A DNA stretch of 64,000 bases from Notolepis coatsorum (lineage: Eukaryota; Chordata; Actinopteri; Aulopiformes; Paralepididae): the NCBI GenBank assembly GCA_963971535.1, contig OZ020594.1, positions 111,745,251 through 111,809,250 on the forward strand, in the 5' to 3' direction. Below are positions 21,418-31,937 of this stretch, in pieces. Below the pieces are notes generated by a model, which saw nothing but the letters and a program-made list of their open reading frames with translations, was not told the DNA's origin and did not search any database. The position numbers and the translations under genes are program-made. How positions within the stretch are numbered: position 1 is the first letter of the stretch; each line of letters starts with the position of its first letter.

Positions 21418-23152
21418 TGTTGAATGCCCACGCTCGCTCTTAGGTCAGATCGATAACTTCATAACTCATTGGTCTGCCTATCTACACCTCAAACAGCGTC
21501 CTGTGAAGTGGTTGACACGCAGGACCAACCGAGTCTACAAAATGTTGTTGTTACCACTGACCGACAAGAGACAGCGAATGCACCGTTCCGACCCCCGTCA
21601 GTCATCGACCTTTAACGTCGAGTGATTGAAGTTGCGGAATCTGTTATTTTATTTGCACTGGGAAGGACTCTCTATATTCAGAGGAGGTCCATTTCCCTAA
21701 TCCGTTACACGTATTATCATTATATGGCTTTACTTGATAATCCCATTATACAGAATTCACCTTTAGTCCTTAATGCATAATCATAAGTCTCCTTTTACTC
21801 CGTAGGGATAAAGCCTATAGTCATAGTTATATCCCCATTATACAGAATGCACCTTTAGTCCTTAATGCATAATCATAAGTCTCCTTTTACTCCGTAGGGA
21901 TAAAGCCTATAGTTATAGTTATATCCCCATTATACAGAATGCACCTTTAGTCCTTAATGCATAATCATAAGTCTCCTTTTACTCCGTAGGGATAAAGCCT
22001 ATAGTTATAGTTATATCCCCATTATAGCTAGGGATAAAGCCACTTACACATCTTATCACTATATGGCATTACTTGATAAAACCAGGCTTGCCGAACCCAC
22101 CTTTCTCCTCCTCCTCCGTCTGGGGAAAAAGTTCTTTTTTATATCATATATTAGGCACAATACAGGCACATTGGTGCACATTATCATTATTATTGTTATT
22201 ATTATTATTATTATTACTGGTAAAGTTACAATGCAAAAATACATCTCCATCCTTACCCGTCTTTTTGGGAAAAATAGAAGCAAAACGTGGTTTCCAAAAG
22301 AGGATTGTTTTTATTTTTTAACAGTAGAAAATTACATTAAAGGGTTCAGTTTCATTTATAAAAGTACACAGGTTTTTCAGCTTACTATATATCAGGTTTC
22401 AGTCCTCTCCTCAAAATCTCTCAAAAAAGTCTGGCTCTTGCCTCCGCAACAGTCTCTTTTATTTGACATTATACCATATTCCTGATTGGTCGAAGAACAT
22501 TGATGTCACAGGATCGTCATTTAGTTTAGCAAACCAACATACAGTACATAATTCGTTATGAACTCCTCCTTCTTTGAAATATGATATTTCTGTTACTGTT
22601 ATCTAACAGTAACAGAAAGTCCCTTTTCCCTTCAAAACGTACAACGGCTTTGTCTGGGGGAACCACGTGACTGGGGCCCTTCATAGGATCTTCTTAAAGA
22701 ATCCCTCCAGACAAATCCCTCCTTTTTTAAACATAATTCTTTTAGTATTTTTCTTTACTGACAGTCAATTATAAGCATGCCATTTTGAAAACTCTTACTG
22801 TACACATTTTAAACATTTAATTGTTATATAGTTTCTTTTCTTTCTTTAAGATCTCCCCACTAGTTCCCGGACTCTGTCTTTCAACCCTCAACCCTTAATC
22901 CCCTGGTCGTCTGAAAGGGTTAAGCTCTTACAGCTCTCTCTCTCCCATCTTCCAGAGGCCCACATTCCTCAGGGTTCCTCCCTTCTCACAGACACCCGGG
23001 ACCTTGTCTGCAGATATTAAAGGCTCATTTCCATTTTTTTATAAGTAGAGCCAGCTATCCTCCAGAGTTCAGTTTAAAGATTATACTGGTCACATAGGAA
23101 CGACTCAGGATGTCATTGTCCAAAAGTGTCGCTTGTTTTGTGACACTTCTCA
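21418..23152 (-). mobile_element. ERV-1 5' LTR
   Basis: 1735 bp, the 5' copy in the element's orientation. It differs from the 3' LTR by one ATT unit and about three substitutions (near 21435, 21824 and 22524). It carries the same TATA, AATAAA and 92-bp repeats. Confidence 0.9.
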
Positions 23153-23157
23153 CAAAC

Positions 23158-23648
23158 TATTCAGTCAGATAGCAATTTATTATGAAGGTATAAAGTGCAA
23201 TTACAATTTCAATAACTTTCCAGCACTTTATACACAATTCAAGCACATTTAAAACCTTGAAAACAACACATTGAAATACAAGCATTTTCAAGGATTTCCA
23301 GCACCCGTACGAACCCTGTATTTAGGAGCACAGTGAAAATATTTCAAGTAACAGAGTTTATTTCTTTTTCAAAAATAAATGTATATTTGTACTGTGCGTG
23401 CATGTGTGTAAATTAGCTCTTGCTACAACCCTGCATGTTTACATTTTGTACTTGATGTTCATTAACATGTGCTGTCCCTATCAAATAAACTATCAAATCA
23501 AACTACTGCTACAAAAGGTTCAGTCACTTAACTTTAGCCCCTTTTATGCATACAATGCTTATGTTTTGGCTGTGTTGCTCTTCTAGAAAAATAATCCTTT
23601 CAGGGTTGCCTATTGAAATACTGTACACTTTCCTACTGTACACTTTCC
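23158..23648. other. Intergenic, no gene seen
   Basis: The sequence resembles the 8700-8800 region (TTTTCAAGGATTTCCAGC), suggesting decayed DNA-transposon material. No ORF of interest. Confidence 0.4.
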
Positions 23649-23801
23649 TGATGAATTGAAAATGGGGGACCCTGATGTAAACAAGACGAAAGTCTTTCTC
23701 TGGTCTGCATCCCCTTAACAATTGTGTGTATTGAGCTGTACTGTATTTTACCCATTCTGCAATCTGTTAATAAAGTTTTCAATCAATCAATCAATCAATC
23801 A
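23649..23801 (+). mobile_element. LINE-A 3' UTR fragment
   Basis: GATGAATTGAAAATGGGGG to AATAAAG and (CAAT)n. Non-coding. Confidence 0.8.
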
Positions 23802-24154
23802 CACCTCCAGTACAGAAACATTGTTTGAGTTTGCGTGTCAGGTAGACCATTGGTTGACAGTCGAGTCTGCCAATTACATCACATCGCTTGCACTCCGGCG
23901 CTGCAGCTGGACCCATTGCCCACCTCTGCTGTTGATAACGCTAGCCAAGTTATTATACACACAGATACACAGTGGGCCAGTGACTTTGGTGTAGGGGTGT
24001 AACAATGCATCGATCCTAAGGGGGAAATTCAACTGCATCGATTTGAAAATGTTAGAATAGATTATCGCAATTTTAATGTGTACACGTTATGTTATTGTCA
24101 TGTCCGTTACAGCCAACACACCGACATACGCTACTGCTTCAACATTATGATTAA

Positions 24155-24770
24155 AGGGGAACTCCACTTTTTTTGGAAATTAGCTTATTTAACATCTTCC
24201 CTGGAGTTAGACAAGAAGATGCATACCTTTTTTGTCTCTGTGCGTGCATTTTAGCTTTGGGAATAGACGCTCCGTTAGCATAGCTTAGCTTCATCACTGG
24301 AAGTGAGGCAGGACAGTAGCCTTACAGTGCCTTACAGTGTATTGCAAGGTCTGACATTGACCAAACTTGATATGCATGACCTTGGTGGGCTCTAGGTCAA
24401 CTCCTGAAAAGGGGGTCAATGTCAGACTTTGCAATCAAAGTTAGGGGGCTAATAACCCTTGCCATAATTTCAGTGCGCCCCCTAACTTTTGATTGCAAGG
24501 TCTGACATTGACCCCCTTTTCAGGAGTTGACCTAGAGCCCACCAAGGCCATGCATATCAAGTTTGGTCAATGTCAGACCTTGCAATACACTGTAAGGCAC
24601 TGTAAGGCTACTGTCCTGCCTCACTTCCAGTGATGAAGCTAAGCTATGCTAACGGAGCGTCTATTCCCAAAGCTAAAATGCACGCACAGACAAAAAAGGT
24701 ATGCATCTTCTTGTCTAACTCCAGGGAAGATGTTAAATAAGCTAATTTCCAAAAAAAGTGGAGTTCCCCT
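24155..24770. mobile_element. 616-bp foldback element, TTAA target
   Basis: Nearly the whole element is one inverted repeat: arms of about 295 bp, from AGGGGAACTCCAC at the left to GTGGAGTTCCCCT at the right, around a centre of about 27 bp. It is flanked by an exact TTAA duplication (24151-24154, 24771-24774). TTAA targets and purine-then-pyrimidine-rich ends suggest the Kolobok or piggyBac superfamilies. No transposase. The arms differ at only a handful of positions. Confidence 0.85.
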
Positions 24771-24774
24771 TTAA

Positions 24775-25437
24775 CAAAGCAAGGCATTCGTTTTGTTGCA
24801 TTAACGTTATATTACTATTGCTATCGATAAATCTAGGTGTTCTAAAATCTATTGCTATTGGTAAGAGAGAGACTATAATAAACGAGAGCCCTGATCGCAA
24901 TGGCGGAGTTTCAGGAAGTAAACAAGCAAAATGATTTTTTTTGTGTTGCATGGTGTGTCATGGTGCTATGGTTTGGGTGGTGTTCGTTACATATTGTGTA
25001 ACGTGGGGGCTTGAGCCGTTTCATCAAACAGGTGAGTATGCCTTATTTGTTTGTAATTTGATGTGACTACTTATGCTGTTAAAATATATAGTTTAGTGGG
25101 CACCACATGTAGATAGGGACATTATTTTCTGGTTGTTGGTTAGCTTCCTGTGCACCACATACTCCTGGGGCAGTCAGGGAAGTGATTAGCACCATCTACT
25201 TGTCTGGTACCATACCATGTACTGGACGGGTGGATGGTCAAATATGATCTTTGGCTGGTAGCAGGTGTGGTTGAAGATGGTTAGGTCTACAGGGCATTAG
25301 CTTAAGGGTAGGTAGATTAGGGGGCCAGAAAACACAGGTAGTGTGGTAGGGCCTGATTTAGTGTTTCTTAGGGTAGACATGTGGTGGGCCGGTTTTGACT
25401 GCAGTTTAGATGTAGAAGCGTAAGTAGTCATATCAGG
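24775..25437. other. Intergenic, possible Gypsy LTR end
   Basis: No ORF of note. GTGTAACGTGGGGGCTTGAGCC near 24998-25018 could be a Gypsy LTR end followed by a primer-site-like TGGGGGCT, compatible with the Gypsy gag further right, but no LTR start was identified. Confidence 0.3.
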
Positions 25438-25445
25438 TTAGAAGG

Positions 25446-26704
25446 TAGGGCTGTACGTTAACTTTTTTTGCACATAGCACTGGTGCTACAGAGGTTGATA
25501 GTTTTGTAGCACAGGCCAAAATCTTGTAGCACAAGTATAAAACGTGTTATATTTGTAACAGTCACAAATGTGCCTATTGTATTTGTGTTATTTAGTTGCA
25601 GTGCCATGTTTGGCTGTCATTTAGTATATCGCCATGTGTTATTATTACTATGATACTCCATTATGCTATTTTCAATTAATATCATAAACAACATAAGGAA
25701 TATTAGCATAATTTTGAGTGGACTGAAGGAATGAGTCAGCGTTAATAGTTTTAAATGCAAATAATTTATTGAAACATAGAAGTGGGGTCGGTTGGGACAC
25801 ACATACACACACACAATGGGGGACCCTGATGTAAACAAGACAAACGTCTTTCTCTGGTCTGCATCCCCTTAACAATTGTGTGTATTGAGCCGTACTGTAC
25901 CCATTCTGCAATCTGTTAAATAAAGTTTTCATTCATTCATTCACACACACTGTTTCAACTCACCACCCCCGCATCATATTGTAGTCTAGTCTGTCTTCAA
26001 ACTTTCACTCTTCTCGAAACTTGTTTATATTTGAATATCATCATTATCTGTCCATCCTCAGTTTACTATAATATACTCCTGTCCTGAGTCCTGACTAGTG
26101 ACTTCATCGTCTTTCCAAACGCACGCACGCACACACACACATGGAAGGGGAGAGAGTGCCCCCCCATTTCCCTTTCCACACTGTGTCTGCTGGCTCTGCG
26201 CCTCTGATCAGGATTAGCTTGTTAGCTTGCTAACGTTGTAGTGATTGTAATGGTACATAAACGTTAATTTCGGGCGATGCGTGCATAAAGGAATGGCGAC
26301 GGTGCAAAGCATGTAGATGCATTTGACCCGTTGCGAGAAAGAAAAAACACCACGGACTTATTTCGGGACGTGTAGGCGCACTGCTGTGTTAACGCAGCAG
26401 TGCGCACCAACCGACCAACGCGCTGCTCCTTGCAGAAGTACGGATAGGGCGGATACGACTCGTCGAGTTGTCACAAGAGTTTTTTTAAAATAAGAGTATC
26501 ATATGCACCTGAACGTTGCTAGCTTTCGGAGCCTAGCTGGAGCTGCACGTGGGCAGAAATGAGACCCGCTACAGGATTTTCAAAATAAGAGTATCTATAT
26601 GAACCGAATCCCTATCGCACCAGTGCTACTGAAGTAAATCCATCCATCGCACAGACAGCTGTTGCTGTAGCACGTGCGATATATATGTCGCACTGTACAC
26701 CCCT
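25446..26704. mobile_element. Probable hAT element
   Basis: The ends read TAGGGCTGTACGTTAAC and GCACTGTACACCCCT. The flanks TTAGAAGG (25438-25445) and GTAGAAGG (26705-26712) match at 7 of 8 bases, fitting an aged hAT duplication. The body contains a LINE-A 3' end and no transposase ORF. Confidence 0.6.
25818..25942 (+). mobile_element. LINE-A 3' UTR fragment inside the hAT
   Basis: ATGGGGGACCCTGATGTAAA through the AATAAAG end and an ATTC tail. Confidence 0.75.
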
Positions 26705-26770
26705 GTAGAAGGGGCACCTGTTTGAATTTGTTTGTTGTATTTATTTCGTTTGTTTTGAGTGTTTGGTTAG

Positions 26771-27961
26771 TGTAACTGAGGGGTACAATTCCCTGACTGT
26801 ATTAATCAAGTATTGGTATCATTAAACCACTACCGTCTTATTGTACATTACTGGCCATACTGTACACAAGTATATCAGATGAGAACACTTCCACAATGAA
26901 ACGGTTTCCACACAAATACTTGTTTAGAATATTTATTACATCAAATAGTATTACATTACATTACTTAGTTGCGCTTATAAGGCAAAGAATGTGCGTAGGC
27001 AAGTCAATACTGAATATTAGGAATTATCTATGGTATAATGGTAGGGGAGTTACTACCGGTTGTAAGCCAGCAGGGGGAGGCAATGCTCTATACAAAGTCA
27101 ATGGTTCCACAGGGACAATTACTCCCTGTGTCAGCGGGGAAAGGCAGCCTCTGTACTCTCAGTGTGCGCGCCGCGCAGGTGAAGCCGTGGAGCCTCAAGA
27201 CGGGCTCGAGTGATGTCCTCACGGGCATGTGTAGATCCCACAGCAGTGGGTGTAGACGGTTCTCTGCTCCAGCAGCTTGGTGAAGAATGAAGAATAATAA
27301 TCCTGCCGGAAAGGCTCTGCTGGCGGGGTGTAAATCCTCCGGTGCGCGGTGGTCCACGGTTGAACTTGACGTTACTATCCTATTAGCACGCGGCAATAAG
27401 TGCTCTATGTAGACGCACAATTACTCACTTCACGTGGTCTTTGACTCGTAATGAAGGCTTTTACTAGTAAGGAGCGAACGATACGTTGAACAAACGTAGT
27501 AGAATAAACACGACTCTATTTGGGGCAATACGAGCCCTACTCTGCACCGCACGTTGCGTAGTGGGTGAGGCTTTACTTGGTAGCTGAACTGAACGAGAAT
27601 GAACTCTAACTCGAACTGAAAGGGAACTGAAAAGGAAGTTCTGTATTCGCCGCGCCATATTTATATGTACGGTGGACAAGTAGTGCCGCTCTGCTTTCGG
27701 TAGCCGTATTCCTGCGCGGAGCTGGGGCTAGTAAGGGCATGTTCGTCGGCACCATTGAACTTGACTCAAGGGGGCCTGTCTGCTGGCGCCAGGTTCTTGT
27801 CCAATGAGAGAATGAACTATTATGGGCTGTAGTAGAATAAAGGGATATTCAGTGTATATGTACAAGGAATATACAAGGGATATCAAACGATATACAAATA
27901 CTATTAAATATATATCAATCAATAAATACATATATTCGGTTTAATCTGACCCTTTGTAACA
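26771..27961 (-). mobile_element. BEL/Pao 3' LTR
   Basis: 1191 bp direct repeat of the (interrupted) LTR at 31782-34048. The plus strand starts TGTAACTGAGGGG and ends CCCTTTGTAACA. Internal short ORFs are present in both LTR copies and have no recognisable domain. Confidence 0.9.
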
Positions 27962-28063
27962 GCCGCCCCCTAATTAGTCCCACCTAATTAGCTAAGCAGA
28001 GACAGATTAACCGCACTGTCCACTACTCAATGTCCGTTGTGAGGGGTCGGTCAGTTCACAAAG

Positions 28064-28255
28064 TCATGGGTCATGGTCGTCATTAAGCGAGTCGGGGAGC
28101 CTTGGCGACTCGATCAGCCTCGTCACGGGTCGGTTGTAGGTCCGCCCTTGGCCGAGCACTTCTGCCACTCTGACCCTTCCGTCGGCACCAGTGGTCACTT
28201 TGCTTACGCGGCCGGCCGGCCACGCAGCTCGGGGTAGTGACTGGTCTATGGTCAT
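28064..28255 (-). pseudogene. BEL/Pao integrase C-terminal remnant
   Basis: In a frame different from the gag-pro ORF, a short segment reads WPAGRVSKVTTGADGRVRV then a TRLIE-type end, the pattern of the C-terminal domain of Pao-type integrases (beta-strand motif WPxGRV...GxDGxVRV). It is fused to the end of the protease region, showing that the RT-RNaseH-IN segment was removed by one internal deletion near 28300-28500. Confidence 0.7.
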
Positions 28256-31200
28256 GACGACTGGACGGGATGAAGGGGGGCTTAGGAGGAAGCGGGCCTG
28301 AGACTGCTTTGATCTGTGCTTGGCTGTGCTTTCTCCTCCTCCGTCTGTTTCTCTTGTTTGCTCTGTACCCCATCTGAGGAGGGGCCGGTCCCGGCCGCCC
28401 CGTCAAGGAGTCGCCTGGGGTGCTGGGTTCGATGTCAGCTACGTCTGGAGCGCAGCTGAGGGGGGTGGGGTTCCGAACTCCCTCTGGTACCCACGGTTCT
28501 CTCACGGGCCTCTCGCTGGATGTCAATAGCCTCTGCTGTACGGGGGAGAGGCCGGTGTCGCTCGCCTCTGTGTGTAGGCAGCGTGTAGACGTGGGTTGAC
28601 TGTCAAGTCCGTAGAGGGGGCCCTGGAGCGTCCATCCCAGTCGGGTCTGAACCGCGACTGGGCATCCTTTGGGTCCGACGTGGGCCGCCTCAATTGGGAG
28701 AATGAGGTCCGCGTGGTCGGAGCCGATGAGCAGGGTCGGTGTGGCGCCGTCGATAAGCGGTATAGGTAGTTGACGTAGGTGCACATACTTAGCCATCAGC
28801 TGTGGGATGGGGTAGGTGTACTGAGACAGGCCTATGTCGTGGCTGGTGAAGACGTTAGTTATACTATACTGCTTCTCGGGCTGGTCCACCGCTGCTATCT
28901 TGAAGGAGACCCTTTCACCCGTTATGGTCTTCTGGTCCCTTCTGATGGTGCGTATGGTCATTGTATCTTTGACACCTCGCAGGCCCAACTGGGCTGCTGC
29001 GGAAGCGAGGAGGAGAGTCTTTTCAGACCCATCGTCCAGGACGGCGTAAGTGTCCAGGACCTTGTCCTCGTAGCTCAGGAGCACTCTGACCACTTTGAGG
29101 AGCACACGGGGGGTCCCGCTATGCTGGTCAATGTGGAGCACTCCTGTGGGTGGTGACGTAGAATCTATATGGTGCGAGCCGCACCGTGGCTCCCAGTGTC
29201 TGCCGTAGCAGTCGGGACACCAGGGAGCGGTCTGGTGGAACTTTGGTGCTGGTGCCACCGCCTCGGCATGGTACATTACCGCGACGGGCCCACTCTGTTG
29301 TCCTGGCTGACGCCTGTTGATGTCATGCAGGACCTCCAGGTGGGTGCCACCGCACCTGCTGCACTTCTTTTTCAAGCGGCACTCAGCTGCTAGGTGGCTG
29401 CGCGCGCAGCGGAAGCAGCGGCGGTGGTCCTTGACCCACTGACTCACATCATCCGTGGTCAGCTTCTTGAAATCTTCGCACTGATGCAGCCGATGTTCTC
29501 CCTCACAGTACTGGCACTCAATCTTCCACTGGTCCTCTTTCGTCGAGGGGGTGTTGTGGTTCTTGTGTGGTACTGATTCGGCTTGGTGCATAACGGTCAC
29601 CAACCGGCGGTTATCCGTTTGTCCCCGAGGTCCGAGTCTTGGGCTTGGTCCACTCCATACGAACGTGTCGAGTCGTAGGCTACTGACCTCCCTGGCGAGG
29701 AACTCAGATAGGTCTAGGAGGGATGCCTCTGGACCGTTGGGGTCGCGGTAGTCTCTCTGCCGCCTGAAGCGCTCTTGTCGGGCGGGAGGGAGCTTCTCTA
29801 ATATCCTCTCTACGTTAGAGTTAGCGTACAGTTCGTAGATACCCTTTTCCTTTTGGGACCCCAGCATCCCTACCAGGGACTGTACCTTGATAGACAGGTC
29901 ATCTAGCGCTCTGTTGTCTCTGGCTGGGGGGAGACGGTCAATGTCTCTTATCTCCTGTATCACGTAGTCCCATACGCGTCCATACCGTTGGTCGAGTGCT
30001 GCTAGAGCCGCTGTGTATGGGGTAGTAGAGTTGGCATAGGCCAGCGCTATATTGTGCGCTCGGGGCACCTTGAGGTGCTTCAATAGGGTAGCATACTTGT
30101 GGCGTTCATCAGCTACATCAACCATCATTGTCTCTAAGCACATCCGTAGCTCCGTGTACTGTGCTCGGTTCTCATGGGTGAAGTCTGGAAACGTCGGTGC
30201 GCCAAGGTACGATGTCATGGATGACTGGCACATCGGTGAGCGTTGGGGAAGAGGCCTCCTAGGCGAGTCTCCCCGTGCGTGTCGTCTTGGGCTGGTACTT
30301 GGTGGGTACCGAAGGTCGGGTACCCAGGTGCTGTCCCTCGGGGCTGGCGGTGCGTCAAACTCACCCGTGAGTTGAGTCGGGGGTTTGTAGCGCAGGGCCT
30401 CGGGGCTGACTTCTGGGCTGTACTGGACCTCCTGGTCCAGAGTACGTTGCTGCTGGTCGGGGCTGTACTGGGCCTCCTGGGCCAGAGTACGTTGCTGCTG
30501 GTCGGGGCTGTACTGGGCCTCCTGGGCCAGAGTACGTTGCTGCTGGTCGGCTTGACATTCCTCCTCTTCCTCCTCCTCTCCCTCTGCTAGGACCTGGAGT
30601 CTTCTGTTCAGTCTCTCGGCGTGGTCCGATTCTTCCCGGTTGCTGGGTCTCGTATGGACCGGCCGGGAAGGGGGTTCGGAGACGTGGACAGGATCCTCCT
30701 GTTGGCGGAGTCCCGGGTCGCTTCGTCGGGTAGGGGAATGTGTCCTAGACCCATGTCTTGACGATCTCTGAGAGCTCCGTGCGGAGTGAGGGGGTGTCGC
30801 CATGGCAACCAGTTTGTCCATCAGCTCCGCCTGCAGCCGGTCGCGCTCTGCCTCGCGCTGGGCATGGGCTGCGTCGCGCGCTGCTTTGCGCTGGGCATTG
30901 GCGGCGTCGCGCTGCGCATTGGCGCTGGCCTGGGCGGCGTTGCGCTGTGCGTTGGCGGCGTCGCGCTGGGCATTGGCGCTGGCATGGGCGGCGTGGAGCT
31001 GTGCATTTGCGACGTCGCGCTGTGCATTGGCGGCGGCGTGCTGTGCATCGGCGCGGCTTCTCTCAATGTTCTCTTCTGTCTGGAGGCGTCTGGTCTCCAG
31101 TCTTATGCGGTCGTCTTCACTCCTTTGTTGCGCCTGGAAGCGCTCTCGCTCGCCTGCAAACTGTTCGCGCTCGCGCGTCTGTTGCGCTTGAAGTCGATCG

Positions 31201-31721
31201 CGTTCAGTGGAGGCTGCCAGGGTGGCGATGAGTGCTTGCGCCAGCATCTTGTCCGCCGCGCTGGGGGAAGACGCCGTTCGGGGCGATCGGCTCCCGGCAG
31301 TACTTGTTGGAGACCCGTTCTCCTGTTGCGTACCGAGGAGATCTATCTCCTGGGTGCGCGTCTCTTCTTGTGGTGGGTCGGGTTCCATCCCGGGAGGGCT
31401 TTCTTTGTCCTGGAGCTCTCCGGGGACTACCTTGTCGACGTTGTCGGGGGATAAAGTCGTGTCAGTTCCCTCCTGGTCCCCACCGTGAGCTTGGTCAGTT
31501 ACATTAGAACCCACTAGGGCCTCTGTGGTCGGGGTATCCTGGTTGATGGAGTCGGACATAATTTTACTATCCGCTTTAGTTATTTTATCCGTATCTAATT
31601 TCCCTTTAAAGCTAGGTATTGGACTGACAGCGTATGCCTCTAGATAGGGAGGTGGCTGCCGTCTGCGCTGCGGGCGATCTAGCTTAGGAGAACCGTTTGT
31701 GGAGTGTTCGTCATCGGCCAT
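28083..31721 (-). CDS. BEL/Pao gag-protease polyprotein
   Basis: 1212 codons from the ATG at 31721, intact. In order: a Pro/Gln/Asp-rich N-terminus; an Ala/Gln/Arg-rich heptad region (repeats such as AHASANAQRDAANAQ) likely to be a long coiled coil; three copies of a 15-residue YSPDQQQRTLAQEAQ-like repeat; the BEL-type gag domain (FPDFTHENRAQYTELRMCLE through LLDLSEFLAREV); three CCHC/CCHC-like zinc fingers (CQYCEGEHRLHQC, CFRCARSHLAAEC, CSRCGGTHLEVLH) around residues 740-815; and a retropepsin-like domain with the BEL form DDG instead of DTG (AVLDDGSEKTLL, about residue 905) and GSDHADL. The last ~130 residues are a basic out-of-frame tail created by the deletion of pol. It would supply particle protein and protease but no polymerase. 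Confidence 0.9.
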   Translation of the reverse strand: MADDEHSTNGSPKLDRPQRRRQPPPYLEAYAVSPIPSFKGKLDTDKITKADSKIMSDSINQDTPTTEALVGSNVTDQAHGGDQEGTDTTLSPDNVDKVVPGELQDKESPPGMEPDPPQEETRTQEIDLLGTQQENGSPTSTAGSRSPRTASSPSAADKMLAQALIATLAASTERDRLQAQQTREREQFAGERERFQAQQRSEDDRIRLETRRLQTEENIERSRADAQHAAANAQRDVANAQLHAAHASANAQRDAANAQRNAAQASANAQRDAANAQRKAARDAAHAQREAERDRLQAELMDKLVAMATPPHSARSSQRSSRHGSRTHSPTRRSDPGLRQQEDPVHVSEPPSRPVHTRPSNREESDHAERLNRRLQVLAEGEEEEEEECQADQQQRTLAQEAQYSPDQQQRTLAQEAQYSPDQQQRTLDQEVQYSPEVSPEALRYKPPTQLTGEFDAPPAPRDSTWVPDLRYPPSTSPRRHARGDSPRRPLPQRSPMCQSSMTSYLGAPTFPDFTHENRAQYTELRMCLETMMVDVADERHKYATLLKHLKVPRAHNIALAYANSTTPYTAALAALDQRYGRVWDYVIQEIRDIDRLPPARDNRALDDLSIKVQSLVGMLGSQKEKGIYELYANSNVERILEKLPPARQERFRRQRDYRDPNGPEASLLDLSEFLAREVSSLRLDTFVWSGPSPRLGPRGQTDNRRLVTVMHQAESVPHKNHNTPSTKEDQWKIECQYCEGEHRLHQCEDFKKLTTDDVSQWVKDHRRCFRCARSHLAAECRLKKKCSRCGGTHLEVLHDINRRQPGQQSGPVAVMYHAEAVAPAPKFHQTAPWCPDCYGRHWEPRCGSHHIDSTSPPTGVLHIDQHSGTPRVLLKVVRVLLSYEDKVLDTYAVLDDGSEKTLLLASAAAQLGLRGVKDTMTIRTIRRDQKTITGERVSFKIAAVDQPEKQYSITNVFTSHDIGLSQYTYPIPQLMAKYVHLRQLPIPLIDGATPTLLIGSDHADLILPIEAAHVGPKGCPVAVQTRLGWTLQGPLYGLDSQPTSTRCLHTEASDTGLSPVQQRLLTSSERPVREPWVPEGVRNPTPLSCAPDVADIEPSTPGDSLTGRPGPAPPQMGYRANKRNRRRRRKHSQAQIKAVSGPLPPKPPFIPSSRHDHRPVTTPSCVAGRPRKQSDHWCRRKGQSGRSARPRADLQPTRDEADRVAKAPRLA

Positions 31722-31762
31722 GTCAATATTAATATTATATTAATATTACGCTAATTATTATC

Positions 31763-31779
31763 TCCGGCTCGAAGGACCA
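31763..31779 (-). promoter_or_regulatory. BEL/Pao primer binding site, tRNA-Tyr
   Basis: Two bases inside the 5' LTR the minus strand reads TGGTCCTTCGAGCCGGA, complementary over 17 bases to the 3' end of eukaryotic tRNA-Tyr(GTA) plus CCA. Length and placement make this a confident call. Confidence 0.88.
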
Positions 31780-31937
31780 ATTGTAACTGAGGGGTACAAT
31801 TCCCTGACTGTATTAATCAAGTATTGGTATCATTAAACCACTACCGTCTTATTGTACATTACTGGCCATACTGTACACAAGTATATCAGATGAGAACACT
31901 TCCACAATGAAACGGTTTCCACACAAATACTTGTTTA

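Larger units (their letters stand above)
11488..23152 (-). mobile_element. ERV-1: complete endogenous provirus without pol
   Basis: An 11.7-kb LTR element on the minus strand. Both ends show TG...CA termini, and the host sequence CAAAC is duplicated exactly on each side (11483-11487 and 23153-23157). From 5' to 3' it holds LTR, tRNA-Asn primer site, a leader made of two tandem arrays, a gag-like ORF, a protease in the -1 frame, a long Env-like ORF with one internal stop, two overlapping small ORFs and the 3' LTR. No reverse transcriptase or integrase motif is found anywhere inside. The two LTRs differ at about three substitutions and one ATT unit, so the insertion is recent. Because pol is missing, mobilisation must have used enzymes supplied in trans. 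Confidence 0.9.

Noticed and set aside
11488-23152. Assignment of ERV-1 to foamy viruses
   Set aside because: Long LTRs, lack of a zinc knuckle and 3' accessory ORFs are suggestive, but the primer site is tRNA-Asn rather than tRNA-Lys, protease lies in a gag -1 frame, and pol is missing, so no phylogeny can be read.
30850-31060. Alanine-rich repeat in the BEL ORF resembling a type I antifreeze protein
   Set aside because: It is a Gln/Arg-containing coiled-coil segment in the middle of a gag polyprotein, without the Thr spacing of antifreeze proteins.
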